This document shows positions 52,770 to 59,945 of a DNA stretch of 64,000 bases, piece by piece. Every line of letters starts with the position of its first letter. Position 1 is the first letter of the stretch. The notes beneath the pieces are model-generated. The model saw only the letters and a program-made list of their open reading frames with translations. It was not told the DNA's origin and did no database searches. The position numbers and the translations under genes were made by a program. The stretch spans positions 31,213 to 95,212 of the forward strand of contig NZ_RWKQ01000012.1 in the NCBI RefSeq assembly GCF_003946885.1. The letters run 5' to 3'. This stretch comes from Specibacter cremeus. GTDB taxonomy: Bacteria > Actinomycetota > Actinomycetes > Actinomycetales > Micrococcaceae.

Positions 52770-53264
52770 CTACTTGTTCGGCAGGTTCAGCGACTCATCC
52801 GGGCTGACGCAGTGCCGGGCCTGTGGGATCTTCGAGGCCGCGTTGGACAGCTGCGAGAGCACCGTGCTGGACGGGATCTTGTTCGGGTCGATGACCACCT
52901 CGGTCGCCGGGACGCGCCCGTAGGTGGTCAGGGTCCAGGTGGTGGCGTTGTCCTCCTTGATGACCCAGTCCACGTCGTTGACGCCCACGCAGCGGTCCGT
53001 TGTCGGCCCGGGCGGGTTCACGCCGCAGCGCAGGATCACCAGTGACGGGTCGCCCCAGGCTGCCGTGCCCTGGCTCGTCGTCGGGCGCTTGTTCGCGTCC
53101 CCGAGCTGGTCGGGCAGGGCCACCATCATGGGGGCGCAGGCCGGATCGGCCGAATCCTTCGCCGCCGCCACCTCGACCGCCGGGGCGCACCCCGAGGCCA
53201 GCAGCGCCGCCGCCGCCAGTACCGGCAACAGTCGGAACGGAACGGATTTCAGGCTCAAACGCAT
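52770..53264 (-). CDS. DUF3515 lipoprotein
   Basis: A 164-aa predicted lipoprotein: LPVLAAAALLASGCAPAVEV with lipobox ASGC (Cys about 26), then the DUF3515 core ACAPMMVALPDQLGD, AAWGDPSLVILRCGV, DRCVGVNDVDWVIKEDN, TLTTYGRVPATEVVID. Conserved Cys pairs suggest extracytoplasmic disulfides. It usually sits next to ddl and thiL in this group; here 7 kb of other genes separate it from ddl. Function unknown. Confidence 0.92.
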   Translation of the reverse strand: MRLSLKSVPFRLLPVLAAAALLASGCAPAVEVAAAKDSADPACAPMMVALPDQLGDANKRPTTSQGTAAWGDPSLVILRCGVNPPGPTTDRCVGVNDVDWVIKEDNATTWTLTTYGRVPATEVVIDPNKIPSSTVLSQLSNAASKIPQARHCVSPDESLNLPNK

Positions 53265-53367
53265 GGTTCAAGCCTATCGCGCGGGGACAGAAGCCAACGC
53301 CAAAAGCCAACGCCACCGCATAGCCGGAACCGTGGACCGCATGGAACGCCCGGCGCATACTGGAACG

Positions 53368-53916
53368 ATGAGCGGAACCCGAGCGGACGGGTCCGGTGCG
53401 GCGCGACCCGCCCGCGGCAGAGACCACAACAGAGACCACAGCAACGGCCAGGGCAACGGCCTGCGCAGGGGCCAGTTCGCCCTCGCCATGATCCTGCTGG
53501 CGCAGTACCTCCTCGGCCTGGCCGTGAACCTGTTCGTCACCATCCCGGACAGCCACCCGGGCGCCAGGCCGGACGAGTACTTCAGCGGCGTCACCCGCAG
53601 CGTCGGGTGGGCCATCACCGGGGGCGGCATGTGGCTGGCGCTGCACGCCATAGTGGGCCTGCTCGTGACCGTCATCGCCATCTGGCTCGCCGTCCTGGCC
53701 GTCAAAGAACACCGAACGAGAACGCTGACCATTCTCGGCGCCGTGTTCGTGCTGGCGGCCGGCTTCAACGGCGGCAGCTTCCTGAATTACAACCAGGACT
53801 TCAGTTCCCTGCTCATGGGCGGGCTCTGGGCGCTCGCGCTGGCCTGCTACCTGATCACCGTCTTCGCGGGGAGGGAGGCGGTGAAACACCCGAAGAGTCG
53901 CCAATACGTGATGTGA
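53368..53916 (+). CDS. four-helix membrane protein of unknown function
   Basis: A 182-aa protein with a polar, Arg/Asn-rich N-terminus (about 35 residues) and four predicted membrane segments: FALAMILLAQYLLGLAVNLF, WLALHAIVGLLVTVIAIWLA, LTILGAVFVLAAGFNGG and LLMGGLWALALACYLITVFA. DYxxGVTRSVGW-like SGVTRSVGWAITGG separates helices 1 and 2. No family assignment is made. ATG 53368 is divergent from the DUF3515 gene and 41 bp separate its stop from the LCP gene. Confidence 0.75.
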   Translation: MSGTRADGSGAARPARGRDHNRDHSNGQGNGLRRGQFALAMILLAQYLLGLAVNLFVTIPDSHPGARPDEYFSGVTRSVGWAITGGGMWLALHAIVGLLVTVIAIWLAVLAVKEHRTRTLTILGAVFVLAAGFNGGSFLNYNQDFSSLLMGGLWALALACYLITVFAGREAVKHPKSRQYVM

Positions 53917-53957
53917 CCCGACAAGCCAATGGGCGTCCGGCATGGCATCATGACGCC

Positions 53958-55010
53958 ATGAGCAACGAGCAGCCCCCGGAACGGGAACTGGAAGCCATCC
54001 GCGAAAAACGGAAGCGCAGGACGACCGCCCGCACCGTGCTGCTCGGGTTCCTCGCGCTGGTCGTCGCGGGCGCCGTCGTCGGCGGCCTGTTCATCGTGAA
54101 CCTGGCCCACAGCTTCGACACCAAGGCCCAGCACATCGCCAGCGCCTTCCCGCAGGAATCCACAAGGCCCACGAAGCCCACCGAGGGCCCGGCCGCGCAG
54201 GCCATGAACATCCTCCTGCTGGGCAGTGACAGCCGCGGCGACTCGGTGAACATGGCGGAGCAGGGCGCGGCGTCGAACCAGCGCTCGGACACCATGATGT
54301 GGGTGCACGTCCCGGCGGACCGGAAGAACGTCTACCTGATGTCGATCATGCGCGACACGTGGGTGGACATCCCCGGCGTGGGGGAGGCGAAGATCAACGC
54401 GGCCCTCGCCTACGGGGGCGTGCCGCTGGTGGTGCAAACGCTCGAGGGCATGTTCAAGACCCGGCTGGACCATGTGGCCGTGGTCGACTTCGAGGGCTTC
54501 AAGGCCATCACCGACGCGCTCGGCGGCGTGAAGGTCGACGTGCCCATCGGCTTCAAGGCGTATACCAGCGACGACACGTTCGCCAAGGGCCCGCAAGTGC
54601 TCAATGGGGATAAGGCGCTCGCGTTCGTGCGCGAACGGTACGCGTTCGCGGACGGCGACTACCAGCGCGTGCGCGACCAGCAGATCTTCCTCAAGGCCGT
54701 CATGGACACGGTCCTCACCCCGGCGACCATGCTCAACCCGGTCAAGGTCACCGGCCTGGTGGACCAGGTCTCGCCGTACGTCAGCGTGGACAAGGGCCTG
54801 GACGCGGCCACGCTCGGGGCGCTCGCGGTGAGCCTGCGCGACGTGCGCGGCGGCGACGTCAAGTCGTTCACGCTGCCCACGCGGGGGACCGGCACCAGCG
54901 CGGACGGCCAGTCGATCGTGGTGAGGGACGACGCCGCCATCGCCTCGATCGCGAAGGCCCTGGGTGACGATTCGCTCGGCACATACCTGGCGGGTGCCGG
55001 GCTGGGGTAG
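53958..55010 (+). CDS. LCP (LytR-CpsA-Psr) family protein
   Basis: A 350-aa single-pass membrane enzyme that attaches glycopolymers to peptidoglycan. A basic cytoplasmic tail and one helix (VLLGFLALVVAGAVVGGLFI, about 28-47) precede the LCP domain: MNILLLGSDSRGDS, QRSDTMMWVHVPADRKNVYL, SIMRDTWVDIPGVGEAKINA, then FVRERYAFADGDYQRVRDQQ containing the conserved arginines that bind the lipid pyrophosphate. ATG 53958 fits the membrane topology. Confidence 0.95.
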   Translation: MSNEQPPERELEAIREKRKRRTTARTVLLGFLALVVAGAVVGGLFIVNLAHSFDTKAQHIASAFPQESTRPTKPTEGPAAQAMNILLLGSDSRGDSVNMAEQGAASNQRSDTMMWVHVPADRKNVYLMSIMRDTWVDIPGVGEAKINAALAYGGVPLVVQTLEGMFKTRLDHVAVVDFEGFKAITDALGGVKVDVPIGFKAYTSDDTFAKGPQVLNGDKALAFVRERYAFADGDYQRVRDQQIFLKAVMDTVLTPATMLNPVKVTGLVDQVSPYVSVDKGLDAATLGALAVSLRDVRGGDVKSFTLPTRGTGTSADGQSIVVRDDAAIASIAKALGDDSLGTYLAGAGLG

Positions 55011-55024
55011 CGCCGGGTGCGGCT

Positions 55025-55505
55025 CAGGCCATGGTCAGGCCGCCCCTGACGGACAGCGTTTGGCCGGTGATGTAGGCGGCCTCCTCGGAGGCGAAGAAGG
55101 CGACGGCGTTGGCCAGGTCTGCCGGCTGGGCCAGCCGGTGCAGTGGGACGGCCCCGTGTCCCTGTTCCGCATGACAGCCATGGTCACCTGGCTGCGGTAC
55201 AGCGTGCCGTACAGGTTGATGCCGATGACCCGGACCCAGTCCGCCACCTTAGCTCTGCAGGAACGGCTCCACCTTGTCCCATCCGGCGTCGTTGACCAGC
55301 ACGTCGATCCGGCCAAACGCCGCCCGGGCGCCGCGGCCGAGTGCGTCCACGGAGTCGCGCCCGGTCACGTCCACCAGCGTGCCGACGGACCCGTTCCCCA
55401 GCGCGGCCGCGGCCTCCTTGGCCGCGGTCTCATTGATGTCGCCGGCGACGACGGTGGCACCCTCGGCGGCCAATTTCTCGGCAGCCGCTCCCGGCTGATC
55501 CCGCC
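55025..55505 (-). pseudogene. short-chain dehydrogenase remnant
   Basis: Pieces of an SDR occur in shifting frames: AAAEKLAAEGATVVAGDINE and RIDVLVNDAGWDKVEPFL, then VRVIGINLYGTL in another frame, then LAQPADLANAVAFFASEEAA and the C-terminal end TGQTLSVRGGLTMA. The N-terminal GxxxGIG segment and the central catalytic YxxxK region are missing, and at least two frameshifts are present, so it cannot make an enzyme. Confidence 0.85.
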
Positions 55506-55655
55506 GAGCATGACGATCGCGTCCGTGCGCTGAGCCACCGGCTGCGGGACGTTGAAGAATAGCTGGAACGCGGCCACCAGCCACAGTGCCAACGTCAGCA
55601 GGATCGCCATCAGCACCCGGAACGCGGTGCTGCGGGGCGGTTTCCTGGCGGGCAT
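55490..55655 (-). pseudogene. YdcF/DUF218-like N-terminal fragment fused to SDR remnant
   Basis: From ATG 55655 it encodes a signal anchor (FRVLMAILLTLALWLVAAFQ) and the start of a DUF218 domain (DAIVMLGGISRERLP). About residue 58 it runs into the truncated SDR. The rest of the DUF218 domain is absent, which indicates a deletion joining two unrelated genes. Confidence 0.65.
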
Positions 55656-55717
55656 TGCTTTAGTCTATGCGGGTCTGCGGGTCCTTCCGCACCCACGCGG
55701 TGGTCGTCCGCCTCCCC

Positions 55718-56212
55718 CTATCGAACGTGGGTTGAGCCGCCGCCAAGCTGCGCGTTGGCAGCCTTGCGTTCAGCGCCGAGCGCGGGACTTTGGCCAAGGC
55801 TCCGGGCGCGTACTAAGAGCACCGCCGAGGGAACAACCTTGCCGTTGAGGTATGTGGACAGTCGGGACTGTGACGTCCCCAGGCGGGCGGCGAACTCAGC
55901 CCGTGAGAGCTGGCTGGCTTCGAGCGCGGCCCGCAACTCGGACGTCACCTGCCGGCGTTCCTCGGCTTCCCGGGCAGCCGTGGCACGGTTCATCAGATCG
56001 GAGAACAGGTTCACCATGGCGGGATTTTCGACGAGGCCCAGCACTTCCTCCAAGTCTGCTGCCACCTCGCCGCGCGGGTCTTGGCGCAGGGCGGCAGCGA
56101 TGCGCCGCCAATCATGGAGGTCGCCACGTTCGACGGCGGCGAGCAAGCCCTCCACGCCCCACATCTCCACCGGGTCGGTCGGAGCCACTGAGAGGTTCCG
56201 GAACTTAAGCAT
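55718..56212 (-). CDS. XRE-type antitoxin-like protein
   Basis: A 164-aa protein. The N-terminal half (FRNLSVAPTDPVEMWGVEGL, AAVERGDLHDWRRIAAAL) is a conserved actinobacterial segment. The C-terminal half is a helix-turn-helix, LEASQLSRAEFAARLGTSQS, RLSTYLNGKVVPSAVLLVRA. The ATG overlaps the stop of the nucleotidyltransferase gene (ATGA), so translation is coupled, and the pair resembles a toxin-antitoxin module in toxin-first order. It probably binds the GTATCA inverted repeat upstream of the pair. Confidence 0.8.
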   Translation of the reverse strand: MLKFRNLSVAPTDPVEMWGVEGLLAAVERGDLHDWRRIAAALRQDPRGEVAADLEEVLGLVENPAMVNLFSDLMNRATAAREAEERRQVTSELRAALEASQLSRAEFAARLGTSQSRLSTYLNGKVVPSAVLLVRARSLGQSPALGAERKAANAQLGGGSTHVR

Positions 56213-56946
56213 CACGCGCTTCCTTCCGTGATGATGGACGCAAGCTCCCGGCAGACTCGGACGGTCTCGGACCACTCCTGCCAGCGGTCCACCAGCCCTT
56301 TGTACTTCTCCAGCCGTGTAGTGGTGCGCGAGTCCTTGGGGGAAGGATTGGCCAGCTGCCGCACGAGCTGGCTGGCCACGGCAGTGCCATCCCGGTTCTG
56401 GTCGGCATAGTACTCGTCCATATGTCCCAAGACATCGGCAGCATGCTCCCGGCCCATCGAATCGGACAGAGCCGCTACATCGAGGTAGTCTCGGGTCTGG
56501 TTTCGCTTGACGATCAGGAACGCCTTGATGCGAAGTGTTTCGTCCCGGGTAGGGACGTGGACGTGAGCGCCCGAGGCCAACTCCACATCGGCGACCTCAA
56601 GTGGGCGCCGGCGGATGAGCTGGCGCAGTCCCGTCTCGATTTCCCCCAATTCGCCCAAGATGATCTTCCCCGGGGTAACGCGATTCGTAGCCCACCCCGC
56701 GTCGGCTTCGAGAGCTTCGAGCACCACGTTGAAGTTCTCACGCAGCGTCGTCAGCACATGGTCGTGGTCATGGGAACTCCTGTGACCGGCATAGAGAGCC
56801 GCTGCGCTTCCCCCGACGAGCACTGCATCGGGAACGAGGCCCTGCAGGCGGGATGCTGATTCGAGGACGTCGGTCAAGTCCTGGGGCAAGTCGGTCCTGG
56901 CTGGTGCTGCGGGGCGAGGGTGACCCCCGGTTCCTGGGTCTTTCAC
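56212..56946 (-). CDS. nucleotidyltransferase-like toxin (AbiEii/AbiGii-related)
   Basis: A 244-aa protein with a nucleotidyltransferase signature VLVGGSAAALYAGHRSSHD followed by HDHVLTTLRENF: the GGSxA...H-x-DxD-like arrangement here reads GGSAA with S..HDHDH. It continues as VPTRDETLRIKAFLIVKRNQ, TRDYLDVAALSD, the Arg/Asp-rich block typical of AbiEii/MenT-like enzymes. Relatives modify tRNA or other targets with nucleotides. GTG 56946 lies 6 bp after a TACAAT -10, so the message is probably leaderless. The partner antitoxin-like gene overlaps its stop. Confidence 0.78.
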   Translation of the reverse strand: MKDPGTGGHPRPAAPARTDLPQDLTDVLESASRLQGLVPDAVLVGGSAAALYAGHRSSHDHDHVLTTLRENFNVVLEALEADAGWATNRVTPGKIILGELGEIETGLRQLIRRRPLEVADVELASGAHVHVPTRDETLRIKAFLIVKRNQTRDYLDVAALSDSMGREHAADVLGHMDEYYADQNRDGTAVASQLVRQLANPSPKDSRTTTRLEKYKGLVDRWQEWSETVRVCRELASIITEGSA

Positions 56947-56971
56947 TTTGAAATTGTATCAAATGTGATAC
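56947..56971 (-). promoter_or_regulatory. promoter/operator of the toxin-antitoxin-like pair
   Basis: On the minus strand TACAAT (complement of 56953-56958) ends 6 bp before the GTG start. A perfect inverted repeat GTATCA-AATG-TGATAC (56956-56971) overlaps it. This layout fits leaderless transcription with autorepression by the XRE protein. Confidence 0.6.
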
Positions 56972-57030
56972 GTGGCATCTCGCGAGAACGCTATCCCTTG
57001 ATTGTCAGTCATCTCCGATACGGATAATCC

Positions 57031-57267
57031 ATGGCCCTCACCAGCGGCTCGGTGCTGCTGGGCCCCGGCGACGACGCCGCCGTCATCGCCGCCCCGGACG
57101 GGCGCACGGTCGTCTCCATCGACACGCAGGTCCAGGACCGCGACTTCCGCCTCACCTGGCCCAACGGCGCCCACTCGACCGGCTACGACGTCGGCTGGAA
57201 GGCCGCCGCACAGAACCTCAGCGACATCAACGCCATGGGTGCCGTTGCCACCGCACTGGACGACTGA
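57031..57267 (+). pseudogene. duplicated 5' fragment of thiL
   Basis: Encodes SGSVLLGPGDDAAVIAAPDG, STGYDVGWKAAAQNLSDINA and MGAVATAL, nearly identical in DNA to codons about 24-95 of the intact thiL at 57950. It lacks the first 22 codons and everything after ATA, ending in DD and a TGA that overlaps the next frame. It marks the left edge of an insertion in front of thiL. Confidence 0.92.
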
Positions 57268-57789
57268 TGGTCAGTTGTCGTGGGTTGAGCCTGATTCTGC
57301 GCGCGAAACCGCAGGAGATGATCAAGCGGTGGTCACCGGCGTGTCTGCGCCCGAAGGACATGCCGATGAACGACGACGCTTCAGGTGCCAACCTTGCTCA
57401 TGACCGTGCTCTGGACGAGACCGCCGCCTTCCTCGCCGATACTGCCATCCTGGAAGTCGCGCTTCGAAACGCGCTGGTCACGCGGCTTGAGGTGCTCTAT
57501 GGCCACCGCTGGTTCGAAGTCGATGCCGGCTTCCATGGACCGGCCAGGGACAAACTACAGACAGCTTGGGGTGCTCTGCCAAGTCGGCAGAAAACGCCCG
57601 GGCATCTGGTAGTCAGACTCATGTTTGGTTTTTGGAAGGGGCTACTTGAACCCGGCGGCTATGCCGGGCGGGCGCGCCATAGCCAAGTCGGAGGACGCCC
57701 ATTACACGCGTGGCTGGACCCTTGAATACGTCACAGTGGTCCATGCCGTCCGGAACGGTGCGGCGCGCCAAGAGCCGATGGTCAGATGA
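57267..57789 (+). pseudogene. Abi_2-like (abortive infection) gene remnant
   Basis: The first frame (to 57725) contains AFLADTAILEVALRNALVTR and GHLVVRLMFGFWKGLLEPGG, the core of Abi-like proteins. After a frameshift near 57670 the +1 frame continues SEDAHYTRGWTLEYVTVVHA, VRNGAARQEPMV, matching the family's conserved RNxxAHHEP motif in degraded form. The N-terminal helices are replaced by sequence abutting the thiL fragment. The protein is therefore unlikely to be functional. Confidence 0.75.
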
Positions 57790-57949
57790 AATGCAACACC
57801 ATGCTGCCATCGTTGATCGCAGATCGGCCCGCCGGCGGTACCGAACCGGGACCGGTCCAAGCGCAGCCGCCGCGGTTTCCTGGCGGCATCACACCAGCTA
57901 CGGGGACTTGCCCGGCACAAATGTCAGCACAGACGGCTACGGTTAAACC

Positions 57950-58966
57950 ATGACCCTCACCGTCGACGAACTCTCCGAAGCCCAGCTGCTGGCGCGCATC
58001 TTCCCCCGCCTGGGCACCAGCGACTCGGTGCTCCTGGGCCCCGGCGACGACGCCGCCGTCATCGCCGCCCCGGACGGGCGCACGGTCGTCTCCATCGACA
58101 CGCAGGTTCAGGACCGCGACTTCCGCCTCACCTGGCCCAACGGCTCGCACTCGACCGGCTACGACGTCGGCTGGAAGGCCGCCGCGCAGAACCTCAGCGA
58201 CATCAACGCCATGGGTGCCGTTGCCACGGCCATGGTCGTCAGCCTCACCCTCCCGCGCACGACGCCGGTCCGCTGGGTTGAGGAGCTGGCCGCCGGGTTG
58301 GGCGCGGCCATCAGTGCACTGGGTGCGGGGGACTGCTCGGTGGCCGGCGGCGACCTCTCCGGCGGGTCGGAAATCGTCGTCACCGTGGCCGTCATGGGAT
58401 CGCTCGAGTGCCGCGACCCCGTGCTGCGCTCCGGCGCCCGCGCCGGCGACCAACTGGCCGTGTGCGGCACCCTGGGCCTGGCCGCCGCCGGCTGGGCGCT
58501 GCTCGAAAGCGGCATCGACGCGGCCGACTTCACCCCGGACATGGAGCACGCCGCCGCCACGTTCGCCCGGCCCGTGCCGCCGCTGGCCGCAGGCCCCGCC
58601 GCTGCCGTCGCCGGGGCCACCGCGCTCATGGACATCTCCGACGGCCTGCTGCGCGACGCCGGGCGCCTGGCCGCGGCCAGCGGCACCCGGCTGGACCTTG
58701 ACGCCGTCGTGCTTGACAAACTGGCCGGCGAGCTGGAACCCGTGGCCCGCGCGCTCGGCGCCAACCCGCTGCACTGGGTGCTCACCGGCGGCGAGGACCA
58801 CGGCTTGTTATCCACATTCCCGCGCGGCACCGCCCTGCCGGACGGGTTTCTTGGGATAGGCTCGGTACTGCCCGGCGCCACCAACCAACCGGCGGTGACG
58901 ATTGCCGGTGCGGACTCGAGAAGCGTCGTCCAAGACGCCGTGGGATGGGATCACTTTGCAGTCTAA
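57950..58966 (+). CDS. thiL: thiamine-monophosphate kinase
   Basis: Phosphorylates thiamine phosphate to thiamine diphosphate. The 338 aa belong to the PurM/ThiL fold: SDSVLLGPGDDAAVIAAPDG, TGYDVGWKAAAQNLSDINAM, GDCSVAGGDLSGGSEIVVTV, LMDISDGLLRDAGRLAAAS and the final GGEDHGLLSTF. ATG 57950 gives the family N-terminus (MTLTVDELSEAQLLARIFPR). The TAA overlaps the start of the DAK2 gene by 11 bp. Confidence 0.96.
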   Translation: MTLTVDELSEAQLLARIFPRLGTSDSVLLGPGDDAAVIAAPDGRTVVSIDTQVQDRDFRLTWPNGSHSTGYDVGWKAAAQNLSDINAMGAVATAMVVSLTLPRTTPVRWVEELAAGLGAAISALGAGDCSVAGGDLSGGSEIVVTVAVMGSLECRDPVLRSGARAGDQLAVCGTLGLAAAGWALLESGIDAADFTPDMEHAAATFARPVPPLAAGPAAAVAGATALMDISDGLLRDAGRLAAASGTRLDLDAVVLDKLAGELEPVARALGANPLHWVLTGGEDHGLLSTFPRGTALPDGFLGIGSVLPGATNQPAVTIAGADSRSVVQDAVGWDHFAV

Positions 58967-59945
58967 GATTGCCGCCAACGCGCCGGTGATTCGCCGGTGG
59001 ATGGCGAAGGCCGAAGAGACGCTGGCCAACCACAGCGACCGGCTCAACGCCATCAACATCTTCCCCGTCGCCGACGCCGACACCGGGACCAACCTGTACC
59101 AGACCGTCCGGTCCGCCTCGCAGGGTGTGCAGGAAATGGAACCGACCGCCGACGTCGGGGCCGTGGTGGCCGTGGCCGGGCGCGCCGCCATGGAACAGGC
59201 CCGTGGCAACTCCGGCACCCTGTTCGCCGTCTTCCTGGCCGCCATGGCCGAACCCCTGGCCGGCCAGAACCGGTTCAGCGGCCCGCTGCTGGCCGCGGCC
59301 CTGCACCGGGCGCAGCTGCGCTCGTGGAGCGCGCTGAGCGATCCGCAGCCGGGCACGTTCCTTTCTGTTCTGGAGGCCGCCGCCCGGGGCGCGTCCGTCG
59401 TGGAGTCCGCCATGAACGGCGACGACTCCAACCACGCCCTCGCCCTCACCCTGGACGGCGTCGTGGAGGCCGCGCTCGAGGCCGTCGTGGCCACCGAGAA
59501 CCAGCTCGTCGCACTGGCCGCCGCGCACGTGGTCGACGCCGGCGGCGTGGGGCTGCTGCTCATCCTCGACTGCCTGCGCGCCGTCGTCCTCGGCGACGAA
59601 CTGCAGGAGGACCTGCTCGACGGGTTGCACGGCTACCGGGTCCAGGACCGCAACATCGCCCTCGACATGCCCGAGGACCACGGGGTGGAGGTCATGTGCA
59701 CCATCAGCCTGACTCCGCTGGCCGCCGCCGGGCTGCGCATGCAGCTCGATGAGCTCGGTGAATCCGTCATCATCAGCGCCGTCTCCGAGGAGATGGAACC
59801 CACCGGCGGCTATCCGTGGCGGGTGCACGTGCACGTGCCCGAACCGGCCATGGCGCTGGATTTGATCCACGCGGCCGGGGACCCCAGCAACGTCAGCATC
59901 ACCCAGCTCAGCGCCACCGCGGACGACGCCCATGAGCTCCTCTGA
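58956..59945 (+). CDS. DAK2-domain protein (FakA/YloV N-terminal type)
   Basis: A 329-aa protein whose first ~200 residues are a DAK2 kinase domain: NHSDRLNAINIFPVADADTG (metal/ATP-binding DxDxGxN), ARGNSGTLFAVFLAAMAEPL and VVDAGGVGLLLILDCLRAVV. In FakA this domain phosphorylates fatty acids bound by FakB. Full FakA proteins are about 550 aa; here only a shortened middle region follows. The TTG at 58956 was chosen because residues upstream are out of family; it overlaps thiL by 11 bp and its stop overlaps recG by 14 bp. Confidence 0.88.
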   Translation: MQSKIAANAPVIRRWMAKAEETLANHSDRLNAINIFPVADADTGTNLYQTVRSASQGVQEMEPTADVGAVVAVAGRAAMEQARGNSGTLFAVFLAAMAEPLAGQNRFSGPLLAAALHRAQLRSWSALSDPQPGTFLSVLEAAARGASVVESAMNGDDSNHALALTLDGVVEAALEAVVATENQLVALAAAHVVDAGGVGLLLILDCLRAVVLGDELQEDLLDGLHGYRVQDRNIALDMPEDHGVEVMCTISLTPLAAAGLRMQLDELGESVIISAVSEEMEPTGGYPWRVHVHVPEPAMALDLIHAAGDPSNVSITQLSATADDAHELL

